Of a stretch of DNA of 14,468 bases, positions 1 to 6,931 are shown one piece after another (within the stretch, counting starts at the first letter, position 1; every line of letters starts with the position of its first letter). The notes beneath the pieces were generated by a model. It did not search any database. It saw only the letters and a program-made list of their open reading frames with translations, and had not been told where the DNA came from. Source of the DNA: Dehalococcoidia bacterium (GTDB taxonomy: Bacteria > Chloroflexota > Dehalococcoidia > GIF9 > AB-539-J10); contig DAOUTC010000014.1 in assembly GCA_030626915.1 (NCBI GenBank), positions 1 to 14,468 of the forward strand, read 5' to 3'. The position numbers were made by a program, and so were the translations under genes.

Positions 1-1
1 C

Positions 2-172
2 CCCGTCGCTGCTACAGGATTTGGCAGCAGCATGCTGCTTAAGGGGCTGGTCTCCTCTGTAATAGTTATAGCCCTGCTTTTATTCAGGCGAGGCAAATTA
101 TTGAAGCCGTTGTGCCTTGGGGTGCTCCTCATTGTATTGTGGAATGGTTTTGCTATCTGGTCATGGAGCTAG
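2..172 (+). CDS. C-terminal end of a small membrane protein (partial)
   Basis: An open frame enters from the left edge and ends at TAG 170-172, leaving 56 codons. The peptide includes a hydrophobic stretch (LLKGLVSSVIVIALLLF), a basic turn (RRGKLLKPL), then a second hydrophobic stretch ending VLWNGFAIWSWS. This is the layout of two membrane helices joined by a short positive loop, with a C-terminus just after the second helix. The pattern 'K-helix-RR-helix-LWN' recalls DUF5658-type small membrane proteins, but that is a weak resemblance and no function is claimed. The last 27 codons are duplicated at 622-702; the differences between the copies are synonymous or conservative, which supports this being a real coding frame. 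Confidence 0.55.
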   Translation, partial: PVAATGFGSSMLLKGLVSSVIVIALLLFRRGKLLKPLCLGVLLIVLWNGFAIWSWS

Positions 173-270
173 GGAAATAAGCTGCTGCTAAATGCTCTCC
201 AGACTGGCCTTTTGTCTTTATTTCTATCAAGGTCTACAATAAAGATAGGTGCGAACAACTTGCTGATACT
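91..270 (+). repeat. Direct repeat, copy 1 (end of membrane gene, promoter, dead tldD start)
   Basis: These 180 bases align without gaps to 621-800 at a constant offset of 530. I count 21 mismatches over the whole length (about 88% identity) and only 3 in the central 100 bases (141-240). This copy holds the real 3' end of the upstream membrane gene, the intergenic promoter, and a decayed version of the first codons of tldD: TGCTGATACT at 261-270 matches 791-800. The tldD-like frame here stops after a few codons. Together with copy 2 it brackets the hicB/hicA remnant module. Confidence 0.9.
212..240 (+). promoter_or_regulatory. Duplicated promoter, copy 1
   Basis: TTGTCT (212-217), a 17-base spacer and TACAAT (235-240) form a good sigma-70 type promoter. 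It is the same as the one in front of tldD at 742-770, with one spacer difference. In this copy it points at the hicB module rather than at tldD. Confidence 0.55.
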
Positions 271-276
271 TGATGG

Positions 277-285
277 TGCTATAAT
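277..285 (+). promoter_or_regulatory. Extended -10 element before hicB
   Basis: TGCTATAAT is a perfect TGn-TATAAT extended -10 box. No -35 hexamer is seen at the usual distance; TTGCTG at 260-265 is too close. Transcription would begin around 291-293, leaving a leader of only about ten bases that still holds the GGGAGG ribosome site at 292-297. Confidence 0.4.
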
Positions 286-302
286 TGACATGGGAGGAAA
301 CA

Positions 303-536
303 ATGGGCGAAAAAGTTACAGTTTACAACTTTGAGGTAGTCCTTGAGCCAGAAGAGGAAGGTGGGTATCATGTCTATACTCCCGCCATCAAAGGCTGCCA
401 CTCCTATGGACAGACTAGGGAGGAAGCCCTTAAAAATATCGCTGATGCCATTCAGGGCTGCCTAGCTGCTCTTAAAAAGCATGGGCACAACCTGCCAGAA
501 AGGGAGATGGTTCGGGTTGAGGTAAAAGAGCCATGA
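303..536 (+). CDS. hicB: HicB-family antitoxin
   Basis: The 77-residue product has the HicB core: a beta strand (YNFEVVLEPEEEGGYHVYTPAIKG), the conserved turn 'P.IKGC.S.G.TREEAL.NI', and a helix running to 'AIQGCLAALKKHG'. HicB proteins neutralise the HicA mRNA interferase; many carry a C-terminal DNA-binding domain, which is absent here. I chose ATG 303 because GGGAGG at 292-297 lies five bases upstream; a TTG at 285 in frame would add six residues without its own ribosome site. The stop TGA (534-536) overlaps an ATG at 533, the typical coupling to a downstream hicA, but hicA is broken. The gene may be a solitary antitoxin or a relic. Confidence 0.75.
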   Translation: MGEKVTVYNFEVVLEPEEEGGYHVYTPAIKGCHSYGQTREEALKNIADAIQGCLAALKKHGHNLPEREMVRVEVKEP

Positions 537-618
537 GCGTGATATGCCCAAAGGCCTACTCTCTGGACTTATCAAAGATGCCGGTCTCACTTACGAGGAG
601 TTTATTGGATTGCTCTAG
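532..618 (+). pseudogene. hicA: HicA toxin remnant (C-terminal part only)
   Basis: The frame from 532 to the TAG at 616-618 reads HERDMPKGLLSGLIKDAGLT followed by YEEFIGLL. This matches the C-terminal end of HicA toxins, where a conserved histidine is followed by '(R)D(M/V/L)PKGTL..I...AGL..EEF..LL'. HicA is normally 60-80 residues; only about 28 codons remain, with a stop (TAA 523-525) just upstream in this frame. The ATG at 533, overlapping the hicB stop, is in another frame. The simplest reading is an internal deletion that removed the N-terminal part of hicA, including the start of its double-stranded-RNA-binding-like fold. No toxin activity is expected. Confidence 0.7.
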
Positions 619-620
619 GT

Positions 621-800
621 AGGCAGATTGTTGAAGCCCTTGTGCCTGGGGATGCTCCTTGTTGTGCTGTGGAATGGTTTTGCTATCTGGTCATGGAGCT
701 AGGGAAATAAGCTGCTGCTAAATGCTTTCCAGTCTGGCCTTTTGTCTTTATTTCTATCAAGGACTACAATAAAAGTATGCGTTGTCAATTTGCTGATACT
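621..800 (+). repeat. Direct repeat, copy 2 (dead membrane-gene end, promoter, live tldD start)
   Basis: This is the partner of 91-270 with the same spacing throughout. It begins two bases after the hicA remnant stop. It holds a headless copy of the last 27 codons of the upstream membrane gene (622-702, stop at 700-702), the intergenic promoter, and the true first codons of tldD. Within the dead coding part, five of eight differences from copy 1 are synonymous and the others are K/R, V/M and I/V. The two copies therefore seem to have diverged while both were still coding. Confidence 0.9.
742..770 (+). promoter_or_regulatory. Promoter of tldD
   Basis: TTGTCT (742-747), a 17-base spacer and TACAAT (765-770). 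The expected transcription start, six to seven bases past the -10 box, falls at about 776-777, which is the A of the tldD start codon. There is no Shine-Dalgarno sequence between the promoter and the gene. Confidence 0.6.
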
Positions 801-2189
801 TTGAAAGGGCACAACGCCGATTATATTGAGGCTCATTTTGAGGAGAGCCAAAGTACCCACATTATTTACCGCAGTGGCAGGTTAGAGGAAGTAAACAGGG
901 CTGGTACCACCGGTGGCAATATTCGAGCTTTAGTCAGGGGTGGTTGGGGGTTTGTTAGTTTTAGCCACCTTGACAAACTACAGGAAAAGGTAGCTCTAGC
1001 AGTAGATGAGGCCAGATTGGCTGGTAGGGAAGAATTTGAACTTCCCGCGGTGGAGCCTGTGGTAGATACAGTGACTCAATTTCACCCTCATCCTTCGGTA
1101 AACTCAGGACAGGCTCTTAATCCTCTCCCATCAAGGGAGAGGAGAAACTCAGCCTCAGTGTCACTGGCAATAAAGAAAGAGCTTCTTGACGAATATAATG
1201 ATATTATGTTAAGCACTGGCAAGATTCAAAGCTCCAGGATTGATTATCATGATACCAGGCGTAAAGTTATTTTTGCCAATTCCGAAGGTAGCTATATAGA
1301 GCAAAGTAAGCCGGACCTCACTTTGAGGTTGACAGCCATAGCCAAGGAGGGTAAAGAAGTTCAGCAGGCTGGATTGAGTTTGGGGAGTAAGGGTGATTTT
1401 TCCGTGATAGAAGGTTTGCATGACCAGGTGCGAGAGATAACCAGGCGTGCTGCAGCTCTCCTTTCTGCTCCTCATGTAAAAGGAGGTGAATATACCGTAA
1501 TTTTAGACCCAATTTTAGCCGGAGTTTTTGCGCACGAGGCTTTTGGGCATTTATCGGAGTCAGACTTTGTTTACCAGAATAAGCAGTTACATAACATCAT
1601 GGCTTTAGGACGAAGATTTGGTGGCAAGCACCTCAACATTGTTGATGATGCCACTATTCCCGATTTGAGAGGGAGCTATAAGTATGATGATGAGGGAATG
1701 CCAGCATCGAAGACCTACCTTATTCAGGAGGGCATTTTGGTAGGCAGGCTCCATTCTCGAGAGACAGCGGCTAAAATGGGGGAGAGGCCTACGGGGAATG
1801 CACGTGCCATTAATTACCTCTTTCCTCCTATAGTAAGGATGGCCAACACTTTTATTGAGCCTGGCTCAGTGTCCTTTGAGGAAATGCTCAGCGAAATCAA
1901 AGAGGGTATTTATGTAAAGGACTGGTATGGCGGAACGACTAGTTTGGAGATGTTCACTTTTTCCGCTGCAGAAGCTTATATGATTCGAAATGGGAAGTTG
2001 GCAGAGCTGTTACGCCCAGTGGTGCTAAGCGGCAATGTTTTTGTTACCTTAGGCAACATAGATGCTATTGGCGATGACTTGAAGTTGAATCAGGGTGGAG
2101 GCTGTGGCAAAGCAGGACAATCTCCACTACCTGTTTCTAACGGCAGCCCGCATATCAGAATTTGCCGTTGCGTAGTTGGAGGCAGATAA
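777..2189 (+). CDS. tldD: TldD, metalloprotease subunit of TldD/TldE
   Basis: At 470 residues the product has normal TldD length. TldD is the catalytic, zinc-dependent subunit of the TldD/TldE(PmbA) heterodimer, which cleaves unfolded peptides in the cytoplasm and in some species trims RiPP precursors such as microcin B17. The HExxxH zinc motif is intact: His253, Glu254, His258 (HEAFGH). Other family marks are 'DDEGMPA' at about 304-310, 'TGNARA' and the C-terminal 'GQS' and 'VGG' segments. Residues about 103-124 are encoded by two palindromic repeats inserted in frame (1085-1147); they lie before the family segment 'KKELLDEYNDIML' and should form an extra surface loop. The start at ATG 777 has no ribosome site and sits where transcription should begin, so a leaderless message is likely. 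The partner gene pmbA follows after a 167-base repeat-filled gap. Confidence 0.95.
   Translation: MRCQFADTLKGHNADYIEAHFEESQSTHIIYRSGRLEEVNRAGTTGGNIRALVRGGWGFVSFSHLDKLQEKVALAVDEARLAGREEFELPAVEPVVDTVTQFHPHPSVNSGQALNPLPSRERRNSASVSLAIKKELLDEYNDIMLSTGKIQSSRIDYHDTRRKVIFANSEGSYIEQSKPDLTLRLTAIAKEGKEVQQAGLSLGSKGDFSVIEGLHDQVREITRRAAALLSAPHVKGGEYTVILDPILAGVFAHEAFGHLSESDFVYQNKQLHNIMALGRRFGGKHLNIVDDATIPDLRGSYKYDDEGMPASKTYLIQEGILVGRLHSRETAAKMGERPTGNARAINYLFPPIVRMANTFIEPGSVSFEEMLSEIKEGIYVKDWYGGTTSLEMFTFSAAEAYMIRNGKLAELLRPVVLSGNVFVTLGNIDAIGDDLKLNQGGGCGKAGQSPLPVSNGSPHIRICRCVVGGR
1085..1147 (+). repeat. Palindromic repeats inserted in frame in tldD
   Basis: Two short repeat types lie side by side. The first, about 1085-1115, contains CCTTCGGTAAACTCAGGACA, which resembles the 'TTCGxCxxGCTCAGG' dispersed repeats of many bacteria. 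The second is a hairpin: CCTCTCCC (1122-1129) pairs with GGGAGAGG (1135-1142). The second type recurs at 2551-2595, 13461-13506 and 14181-14218. The insertion is in frame and adds about 22 residues (HPHPSVNSGQ...PLPSRERR). Confidence 0.8.
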
Positions 2190-2345
2190 CGATAAATCCT
2201 AAGCACGAAATCCGAAATTCTAAATAGTATGAGAAAAGGAGTCAGTAGCCAGTAGTCAGGAGGAATGGATGGTCTACTGAATTCTGGATTCTGGCTACTG
2301 GATTCTGTGGGTTTGTTTAGGATTTAGAGATTAGATATTAGAAAT
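2190..2345 (+). repeat. Composite inverted repeat filling the tldD-pmbA gap
   Basis: The left arm (about 2193-2230) reads AAATCCTAAG...AAATTCTAAA and the right arm (about 2311-2352) reads TTTGTTTAGGATTTAG...AAATTAGGATTT, roughly its reverse complement. Between them are nested inverted segments: CAGTAGCCAGTAG near 2245 against CTACTGAATTCTGG...GGCTACTG at 2274-2300. The 16 bases TTTGTTTAGGATTTAG (2312-2327) recur exactly at 6911-6926. The element reaches to within about ten bases of the pmbA start, so it must form part of the message leader if the genes are cotranscribed. Confidence 0.65.
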
Positions 2346-2356
2346 TAGGATTTAAG

Positions 2357-3700
2357 ATGGAACATCTTTGGGAGATTCTTCGCTCCGCTCAGAAGGTGGC
2401 TGAACAAGCTGAGGTTTTTTGGATTTCCTCCGGGGAAACTCCAGTTCATTTCGAGGCTAATAAGCTGAAGCAAGTTCAGACTAAGGAAAACACCAGCGTT
2501 GCCTTACGAATTTTCAAGGAAGGCAAGGTTGGCTTCTCAGCGGCTAGTGGCCCTCACCCATCCCTCTCCCTGGAGGGAGAGGGTAGGAATGAGGTGGAAA
2601 CCTTGCTTGATATGGCTGTGGAAACATCTCAATTTGGAAATCCAGCCAATTTCACACTTCCTTCCTTAAAGGGTTACCCCGAAGTCAGCGTCTTTGACCC
2701 TAAAGTGGGAAAGATAACGGTAGAGGAGATGATTGAATATGGCAATCAGCTTATAGCTAAAGTCAGGGAATATGCTCCTGATGTCCTCTGTGATGTTGAA
2801 GTGACTAAGGGCATAAGCTCAGTCCACATAATCAATTCTCAAGGTGGGGAAGCAAGTTATGCCAAGAGCTTCTTCGGCCTTGTTTTGGAAGGTGTTCTTA
2901 TCCAGGATACAGACATGCTTTTTGTGGGTGACAGTGAAAGCTTATGTTGTTTGCCTGATAAGATTGAAGTTATGGCTGACAGGGTGATCAGACAATTGGA
3001 GCTGGCCAAGGGAAAAGCCACTGTGTCTACTAAGCCACTGCCAGTGATTTTTACCCCTCGCGGAGTAGCTAGCACTTTTTTAACTCCCATAGCACTGGCT
3101 TTTAATGGTAAGACAGTTTTGGAAGGAGCCTCGCCATTGAAAGATAAGTTAGGAGAGCAAGTTTTTGACAGTAAGCTTAGTTTATGGGATGATGCTACAT
3201 TAGCTTACCGCGTGGAGAGCTCTCCTTGTGATGATGAAGGGATGCCCAGTCAACGCACACCGCTTATCGAAGGGGGAGTAGTGTCTAATTTCTTGTACGA
3301 TTTACAAACGGCAGCTCGGGCTGGTACTCGAAGCACTGGCAATTGCCGGCGGGTTGGCAGTGGTTCTCCTAAACCAGCCACAAGTTCCCTCGTTATAGAT
3401 GAAGGAGGTATTTCCTTTGAAGCCATGGTGGAGGATATGAGAGAAGGCTTAGTAGTGGAGCAACTTATGGGAGCCGAGCAGGGTAATCTCTTGGGTGGTG
3501 ATTTTGGCGGCAATGTTTTGTTAGGATATAAAGTAGAAAACGGGAAAATAGTAGGCCGTGTAAAGGATACCATGATTTCAGGAAACATCTATCAAGTTTT
3601 GGCTCGTCCTCTTGGCATAGGGAATGAGGCAAGGTGGGTTGATGGGATTTTGCGAACTCCTGTACTATATTGTCCTTGTTTGTCAGTGGCGGCGAAATAA
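2357..3700 (+). CDS. pmbA: PmbA/TldE, partner subunit of TldD
   Basis: The 447-residue product is a PmbA/TldE homologue. In the heterodimer this subunit lacks the zinc site and helps shape the protease chamber; consistent with that, no HExxxH motif is present. Family marks include 'VIFTPRGVASTFLTPIALAFNGKTVLEGASPL'-type sequence at about 232-265, 'DDEGMPSQRTPLIEGGVVSNFLYD' at about 292-315, and 'TGNCRR'. Residues about 65-80 (GPHPSLSLEGEGRNEV) are encoded by a palindromic repeat inserted in frame, replacing the usual loop before the helix 'VETLLDMAVETS'. The start ATG 2357 has only a weak AGGA upstream, inside an AT-rich repeat. The stop lies 15 bases before the next start, so pmbA and the PAC2 gene are probably cotranscribed. 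Confidence 0.93.
   Translation: MEHLWEILRSAQKVAEQAEVFWISSGETPVHFEANKLKQVQTKENTSVALRIFKEGKVGFSAASGPHPSLSLEGEGRNEVETLLDMAVETSQFGNPANFTLPSLKGYPEVSVFDPKVGKITVEEMIEYGNQLIAKVREYAPDVLCDVEVTKGISSVHIINSQGGEASYAKSFFGLVLEGVLIQDTDMLFVGDSESLCCLPDKIEVMADRVIRQLELAKGKATVSTKPLPVIFTPRGVASTFLTPIALAFNGKTVLEGASPLKDKLGEQVFDSKLSLWDDATLAYRVESSPCDDEGMPSQRTPLIEGGVVSNFLYDLQTAARAGTRSTGNCRRVGSGSPKPATSSLVIDEGGISFEAMVEDMREGLVVEQLMGAEQGNLLGGDFGGNVLLGYKVENGKIVGRVKDTMISGNIYQVLARPLGIGNEARWVDGILRTPVLYCPCLSVAAK
2551..2595 (+). repeat. Palindromic repeat inserted in frame in pmbA
   Basis: CCCTCACCCATCCCTCTCCC (2551-2570) is followed after TGG by AGGGAGAGGG...ATGAGGT, forming a near-perfect hairpin. It is of the same type as the elements in tldD, at the end of tig and after clpP. 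It is read through in frame and adds about 15 residues to PmbA. Confidence 0.8.
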
Positions 3701-3715
3701 AAAGGAGGCGAAGGA

Positions 3716-4522
3716 ATGTTAGCTACGAGCAGAAAGCGAGGCAGTCTGTATAAGCTTTATAAACAACCACGTCCTAAGAGCTGTTCCATGTTTGCTTCTT
3801 GGCCAGGCATTGGTGACGTTTCTTTAATAGCGGCAAAGTACTTAAAAGAGAAGCTAAACGCTGTGGAAATAGGGGAAATTGAGCCGGTCAATTTCTTTGA
3901 GCCAGTGGGTGTCATGGTAGAAGACAATGTGGTTGAAAGTCCTCGTTTTCCCGAGAGCAAGATTTACTATTGGCAGAATAGTAAGACTGGCAAGGGTCTG
4001 GTGTTATTTATTGGTGAGGAGCAACCTGGTTCCAAGGGATATGAGCTGGTTAATTGTGTTTTGGATGTAGCCCAGAAGCTTAAGGTAAGGAGGGTATATA
4101 GTTGTGCTGCTGCTGTAACCAGGATTCATCATAGTGAGGAATCAAAAGTTTGGGGAGTAGCCACAAAACGAAAGTTAATTGATGAGCTAAATAAATACAA
4201 TGTCATTCTTAGAGGTGACCTTCGCATTGCAGGGTTGAATGGGTTGATATTGGGGATAGCTAAGGAACGAGACATTGAAGGCATTTGCTTACTGGGCGAA
4301 GTGCCGACGTACGGCACTCAGGTAGCAAATCCTAAAGCCTCCCTGGCTGTGCTCAGGGTGCTAACCAAAATGTTGGGAATTGAGATTGACTTAACTGAAC
4401 TCAGCAATTTGGCCAAGCAGGCAGATGAGGAGATGGAGATGATAGCCAAGCGAGCTACGGCTGAATTTATTGACCGCTTCACTGAACCTATTTGGGAGCA
4501 GGATGAAGACGAAGAGGAATAA
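3716..4522 (+). CDS. PAC2-family protein
   Basis: The 268-residue product fits the PAC2 family, named after the eukaryotic proteasome assembly chaperone 2. Visible marks are the N-terminal 'FASWPGIGDVSLIAAKYLKEKLNA', then 'FFEPVGVMVEDNVV' with 'PESKIYYW', a middle 'LVLFIGEEQPGSKGYELVNCVLDVAQKLKVRRVYSCAA' segment, and 'LRIAGLNGLILGIAKERDIEGICLLGE' leading to a conserved 'NPKASLAVLRVL' helix. The C-terminus is strongly acidic (EQDEDEEE). The start ATG 3716 has a strong AAAGGAGG seven bases upstream. Bacterial members have no settled biochemical role; I see no proteasome genes here. Its place behind tldD-pmbA could hint at a link with proteolysis, but that is only inference. Confidence 0.85.
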   Translation: MLATSRKRGSLYKLYKQPRPKSCSMFASWPGIGDVSLIAAKYLKEKLNAVEIGEIEPVNFFEPVGVMVEDNVVESPRFPESKIYYWQNSKTGKGLVLFIGEEQPGSKGYELVNCVLDVAQKLKVRRVYSCAAAVTRIHHSEESKVWGVATKRKLIDELNKYNVILRGDLRIAGLNGLILGIAKERDIEGICLLGEVPTYGTQVANPKASLAVLRVLTKMLGIEIDLTELSNLAKQADEEMEMIAKRATAEFIDRFTEPIWEQDEDEEE

Positions 4523-4570
4523 TATAGTGCAAATTGACCCCCAAAGCTAGGCGTGTTATTATCAGATTAG

Positions 4571-5167
4571 ATGTCAGCTTTGACTGAGCTTTACCAGGAG
4601 ATGGCAAATTGCCAAGATTGTGAACTGGCTAAGTATCGCACCAAGGTGGTGCCTGGTGAAGGTCCTGAGGATGCCGAACTACTTTTTATCGGCGAAGCGC
4701 CAGGATGGCATGAAGACCAGCAGGGGCGTCCTTTTGTGGGAGCAGCGGGAGCATTTCTGGAGCAGTTATTGGTTTCAATTGGCTTATCCCGGGAGCAAGT
4801 TTATATTGCTAATGTAATTAAATGTCGCCCTCCGGAGAATCGTGACCCCTTACCGGCTGAAATACAAGCTTGTCGCAAGTGGCTGGAGCACCAGATAGAA
4901 ATAATCCACCCCAGAATGGTTATTACTTTAGGTCGTTATTCTCTAGCCAGGTATTTTCCTAACGAAAGTATAAGTAAGATTCACGGAAAGGCACGAAAAG
5001 AAGGCGATATTATTTATTACCCCATGTATCATCCGGCCGCTGCTCTTCACCAGGGCAGCCTACGCCAGATTATTGAAGCTGATATGCTCAGGATTCCAGA
5101 AATATTGGCCCAAGCTGGAAAGATAACTGAGGCTCCTGTCGAAGCTCAGCAATTAGGTTTATTTTAG
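4571..5167 (+). CDS. Family 4 uracil-DNA glycosylase (4Fe-4S)
   Basis: The 198-residue product removes uracil from DNA, the first step of base excision repair after cytosine deamination. The active-site motif A is GEAPGWHEDQQGRPFVG and motif B is HPAAALH, both typical of family 4 enzymes. Four cysteines in the family 4 spacing are present for the iron-sulfur cluster: Cys14, Cys17 (NCQDC), Cys85 (KCRPPENRDP) and Cys101 (ACRKW). Length is normal for the family. The start ATG 4571 has no clear ribosome site, and the gap to the preceding stop is 48 bases; a start elsewhere would lose or add nothing recognisable. The RNase J start follows nine bases after the stop, so coupling is likely. Confidence 0.93.
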   Translation: MSALTELYQEMANCQDCELAKYRTKVVPGEGPEDAELLFIGEAPGWHEDQQGRPFVGAAGAFLEQLLVSIGLSREQVYIANVIKCRPPENRDPLPAEIQACRKWLEHQIEIIHPRMVITLGRYSLARYFPNESISKIHGKARKEGDIIYYPMYHPAAALHQGSLRQIIEADMLRIPEILAQAGKITEAPVEAQQLGLF

Positions 5168-5176
5168 ACTAAAACT

Positions 5177-6919
5177 ATGTCAACACAAAAACTGAAGGTA
5201 ATCCCCCTGGGGGGGCTAGGCGAGATCGGCAAGAACATGCTGGCCTTGGAGTATGCTGACGACATTATTGTCATTGATGCCGGGCTCATGTTTCCTAGTG
5301 AAGAAATGCTAGGGGTTGATTTACTTATCCCGGACATCAGTTATCTTTTACAAAGACAGCAGAATCTAAGAGGCATCGTCATTACTCATGGGCATGAGGA
5401 CCATATTGGTGCTTTGCCTTACATTCTACCTCAGCTTGCTCTTCCTATTTATGCTACTAAGCTCACTGGAAGATTAATTCTTGCTGAACTTAAACAACGG
5501 AGGGCTAAAACTAGGACAAAGATAAATGTAGTTCACGCTGGCAGTAAGGTTACACTGGGCAATTTTACCATAGAGTTTTTCCCTGTTTGTCATAGCATCC
5601 CTGATACTATGGGGCTAATCATTCGTACCCCGATAGGCATTGTGGTTCATAGTGGTGACTTTAAGCTTGATTATACCCCTGTGATTGGTGAACCGGCTGA
5701 CCTTAGCCAATTGGCTCGGCTAGGTGCAAAGGGGGTTTTACTTCTCCTTTCTGACTCCACTTATGTTGAGCTTCCCGGGTATACTCCTTCTGAGCAGGTG
5801 GTCAGTGAAGCCCTGGACCATATTATGCTGGGAGCTTCAGGGAGGGTAATCATAACTACATTTTCCTCTCTTATCTCCAGGATTCAGCAAGTTGTTGATG
5901 TTGCTGCCAAGCATAATCGTCGTGTATTTATCACCGGCCGCAGCATGGAAGAAATAGTACCCTTGGCAGTGGAAACGGGTTATCTTGCTATTCCTTCTGG
6001 CATCCTTTGCTGTTTTGATGAACTTAAACATTTGCCTCATAATCAAGTAGTTATTTTGACTACGGGAAGTCAAGGTGAACCTACCTCTGCCTTAGTACGT
6101 ATGGCTAATCGGAGCCATAGCCAGGTCCAAATTGTTCCTGGTGACACGGTGGTAATGTCAGCCACTTCTATCCCTGGCAATGAGGCGCTGGTTAATAAAA
6201 CTATAGATAGCCTGTTTCGACAAGGTGCTAATGTAATTTATGCGAAATTGTCTCAAGTTCATGTTCATGGACATGGCAGCCAGGAAGAGTTAAAGCTTTT
6301 ACTTAATTTGGTTAAGCCTAAATTCCTTGTGCCCATTCATGGTGAGTATCGCCATTTGAGCTTGCATGCCAAGTTAGCCCAGAGCCTGGGCATGCCAGGA
6401 GATAATACTTTTGTTCTTGAGGATGGAGATATACTTGAACTGGGACAGGAAAGTGGAAAAGTCTCTGGTAAAGTTCCCATAGGTAATGTTTATGTAAATG
6501 GTTTGGTAACCGGTGAAATAGATAGTGCGGTACTTCGTGACCGCAAGCTGCTTTCACGAGATGGAGTGGTAATGGTGAACCTGGTCGTTGATGCCCAAAA
6601 AGGCGGATTGATAGGAAGGCCGCGCATCATAACACGGGGTTTTATCGATGCCTGGGAGAGCGGAGTTTTAATAGAGAAGAGCCAGGACGTGGTGATAGCT
6701 GCTCTGAATCACGATAGGAAGAACTTATTTAGGCGAGGAACATTAGCTACAAGGGAACGAAGTAATCTTGAGACCAAAATAAGGGATTCTTTGAAGGCAT
6801 TCTTTTATAAGGAGACTCATCGTCGTCCCATTATCATTCCCGTAATTATGGAGGTGGGGAAGCCCTCGATGGAGAAAATACCAAGCACTAATTACGAAAC
6901 TCTAAATAAATTTGTTTAG
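5177..6919 (+). CDS. rnj: Ribonuclease J
   Basis: At 580 residues this is a full-length RNase J: a metallo-beta-lactamase fold split by a beta-CASP domain, with a C-terminal domain. The zinc ligands are visible: His71-Gly-His73-Glu-Asp75-His76 (HGHEDH), His139 (CHSIPDTMG), Asp161 (HSGDFK) and His388 in PIHGEYRHL. The beta-CASP part includes 'TTFSSLISRIQQVVDVAAKHNRRVFITGRSM' and 'TGSQGEP'. RNase J has endo- and 5'-exonuclease activity in mRNA decay and rRNA maturation. The motif 'SDSTNxExPGYTPSE' is present as SDSTYVELPGYTPSE. No ribosome site is seen at ATG 5177, which lies close behind the udg stop. The last ten codons (TNYETLNKFV) seem to be supplied by an AT-rich palindromic repeat that ends next to ftsK. 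Confidence 0.96.
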   Translation: MSTQKLKVIPLGGLGEIGKNMLALEYADDIIVIDAGLMFPSEEMLGVDLLIPDISYLLQRQQNLRGIVITHGHEDHIGALPYILPQLALPIYATKLTGRLILAELKQRRAKTRTKINVVHAGSKVTLGNFTIEFFPVCHSIPDTMGLIIRTPIGIVVHSGDFKLDYTPVIGEPADLSQLARLGAKGVLLLLSDSTYVELPGYTPSEQVVSEALDHIMLGASGRVIITTFSSLISRIQQVVDVAAKHNRRVFITGRSMEEIVPLAVETGYLAIPSGILCCFDELKHLPHNQVVILTTGSQGEPTSALVRMANRSHSQVQIVPGDTVVMSATSIPGNEALVNKTIDSLFRQGANVIYAKLSQVHVHGHGSQEELKLLLNLVKPKFLVPIHGEYRHLSLHAKLAQSLGMPGDNTFVLEDGDILELGQESGKVSGKVPIGNVYVNGLVTGEIDSAVLRDRKLLSRDGVVMVNLVVDAQKGGLIGRPRIITRGFIDAWESGVLIEKSQDVVIAALNHDRKNLFRRGTLATRERSNLETKIRDSLKAFFYKETHRRPIIIPVIMEVGKPSMEKIPSTNYETLNKFV

Positions 6920-6927
6920 GATTTAGC
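6894..6927 (+). repeat. AT-rich palindromic repeat spanning the rnj stop
   Basis: CGAAACTCTAAATAAATTTG runs into TTTGTTTAGGATTTAG (6911-6926), which is identical to 2312-2327 in the tldD-pmbA gap. CTAAA and TTTAG form a small hairpin around TAAATTTG. The repeat provides the final codons and stop of RNase J and the weak AGGA in front of ftsK. Confidence 0.55.
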
Positions 6928-6931
6928 AATA

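Noticed and set aside
285..302. TTG start at 285 for hicB
   Set aside because: It lies inside the -10 box and has no ribosome site, while ATG 303 has GGGAGG at proper distance and matches the usual HicB beginning.
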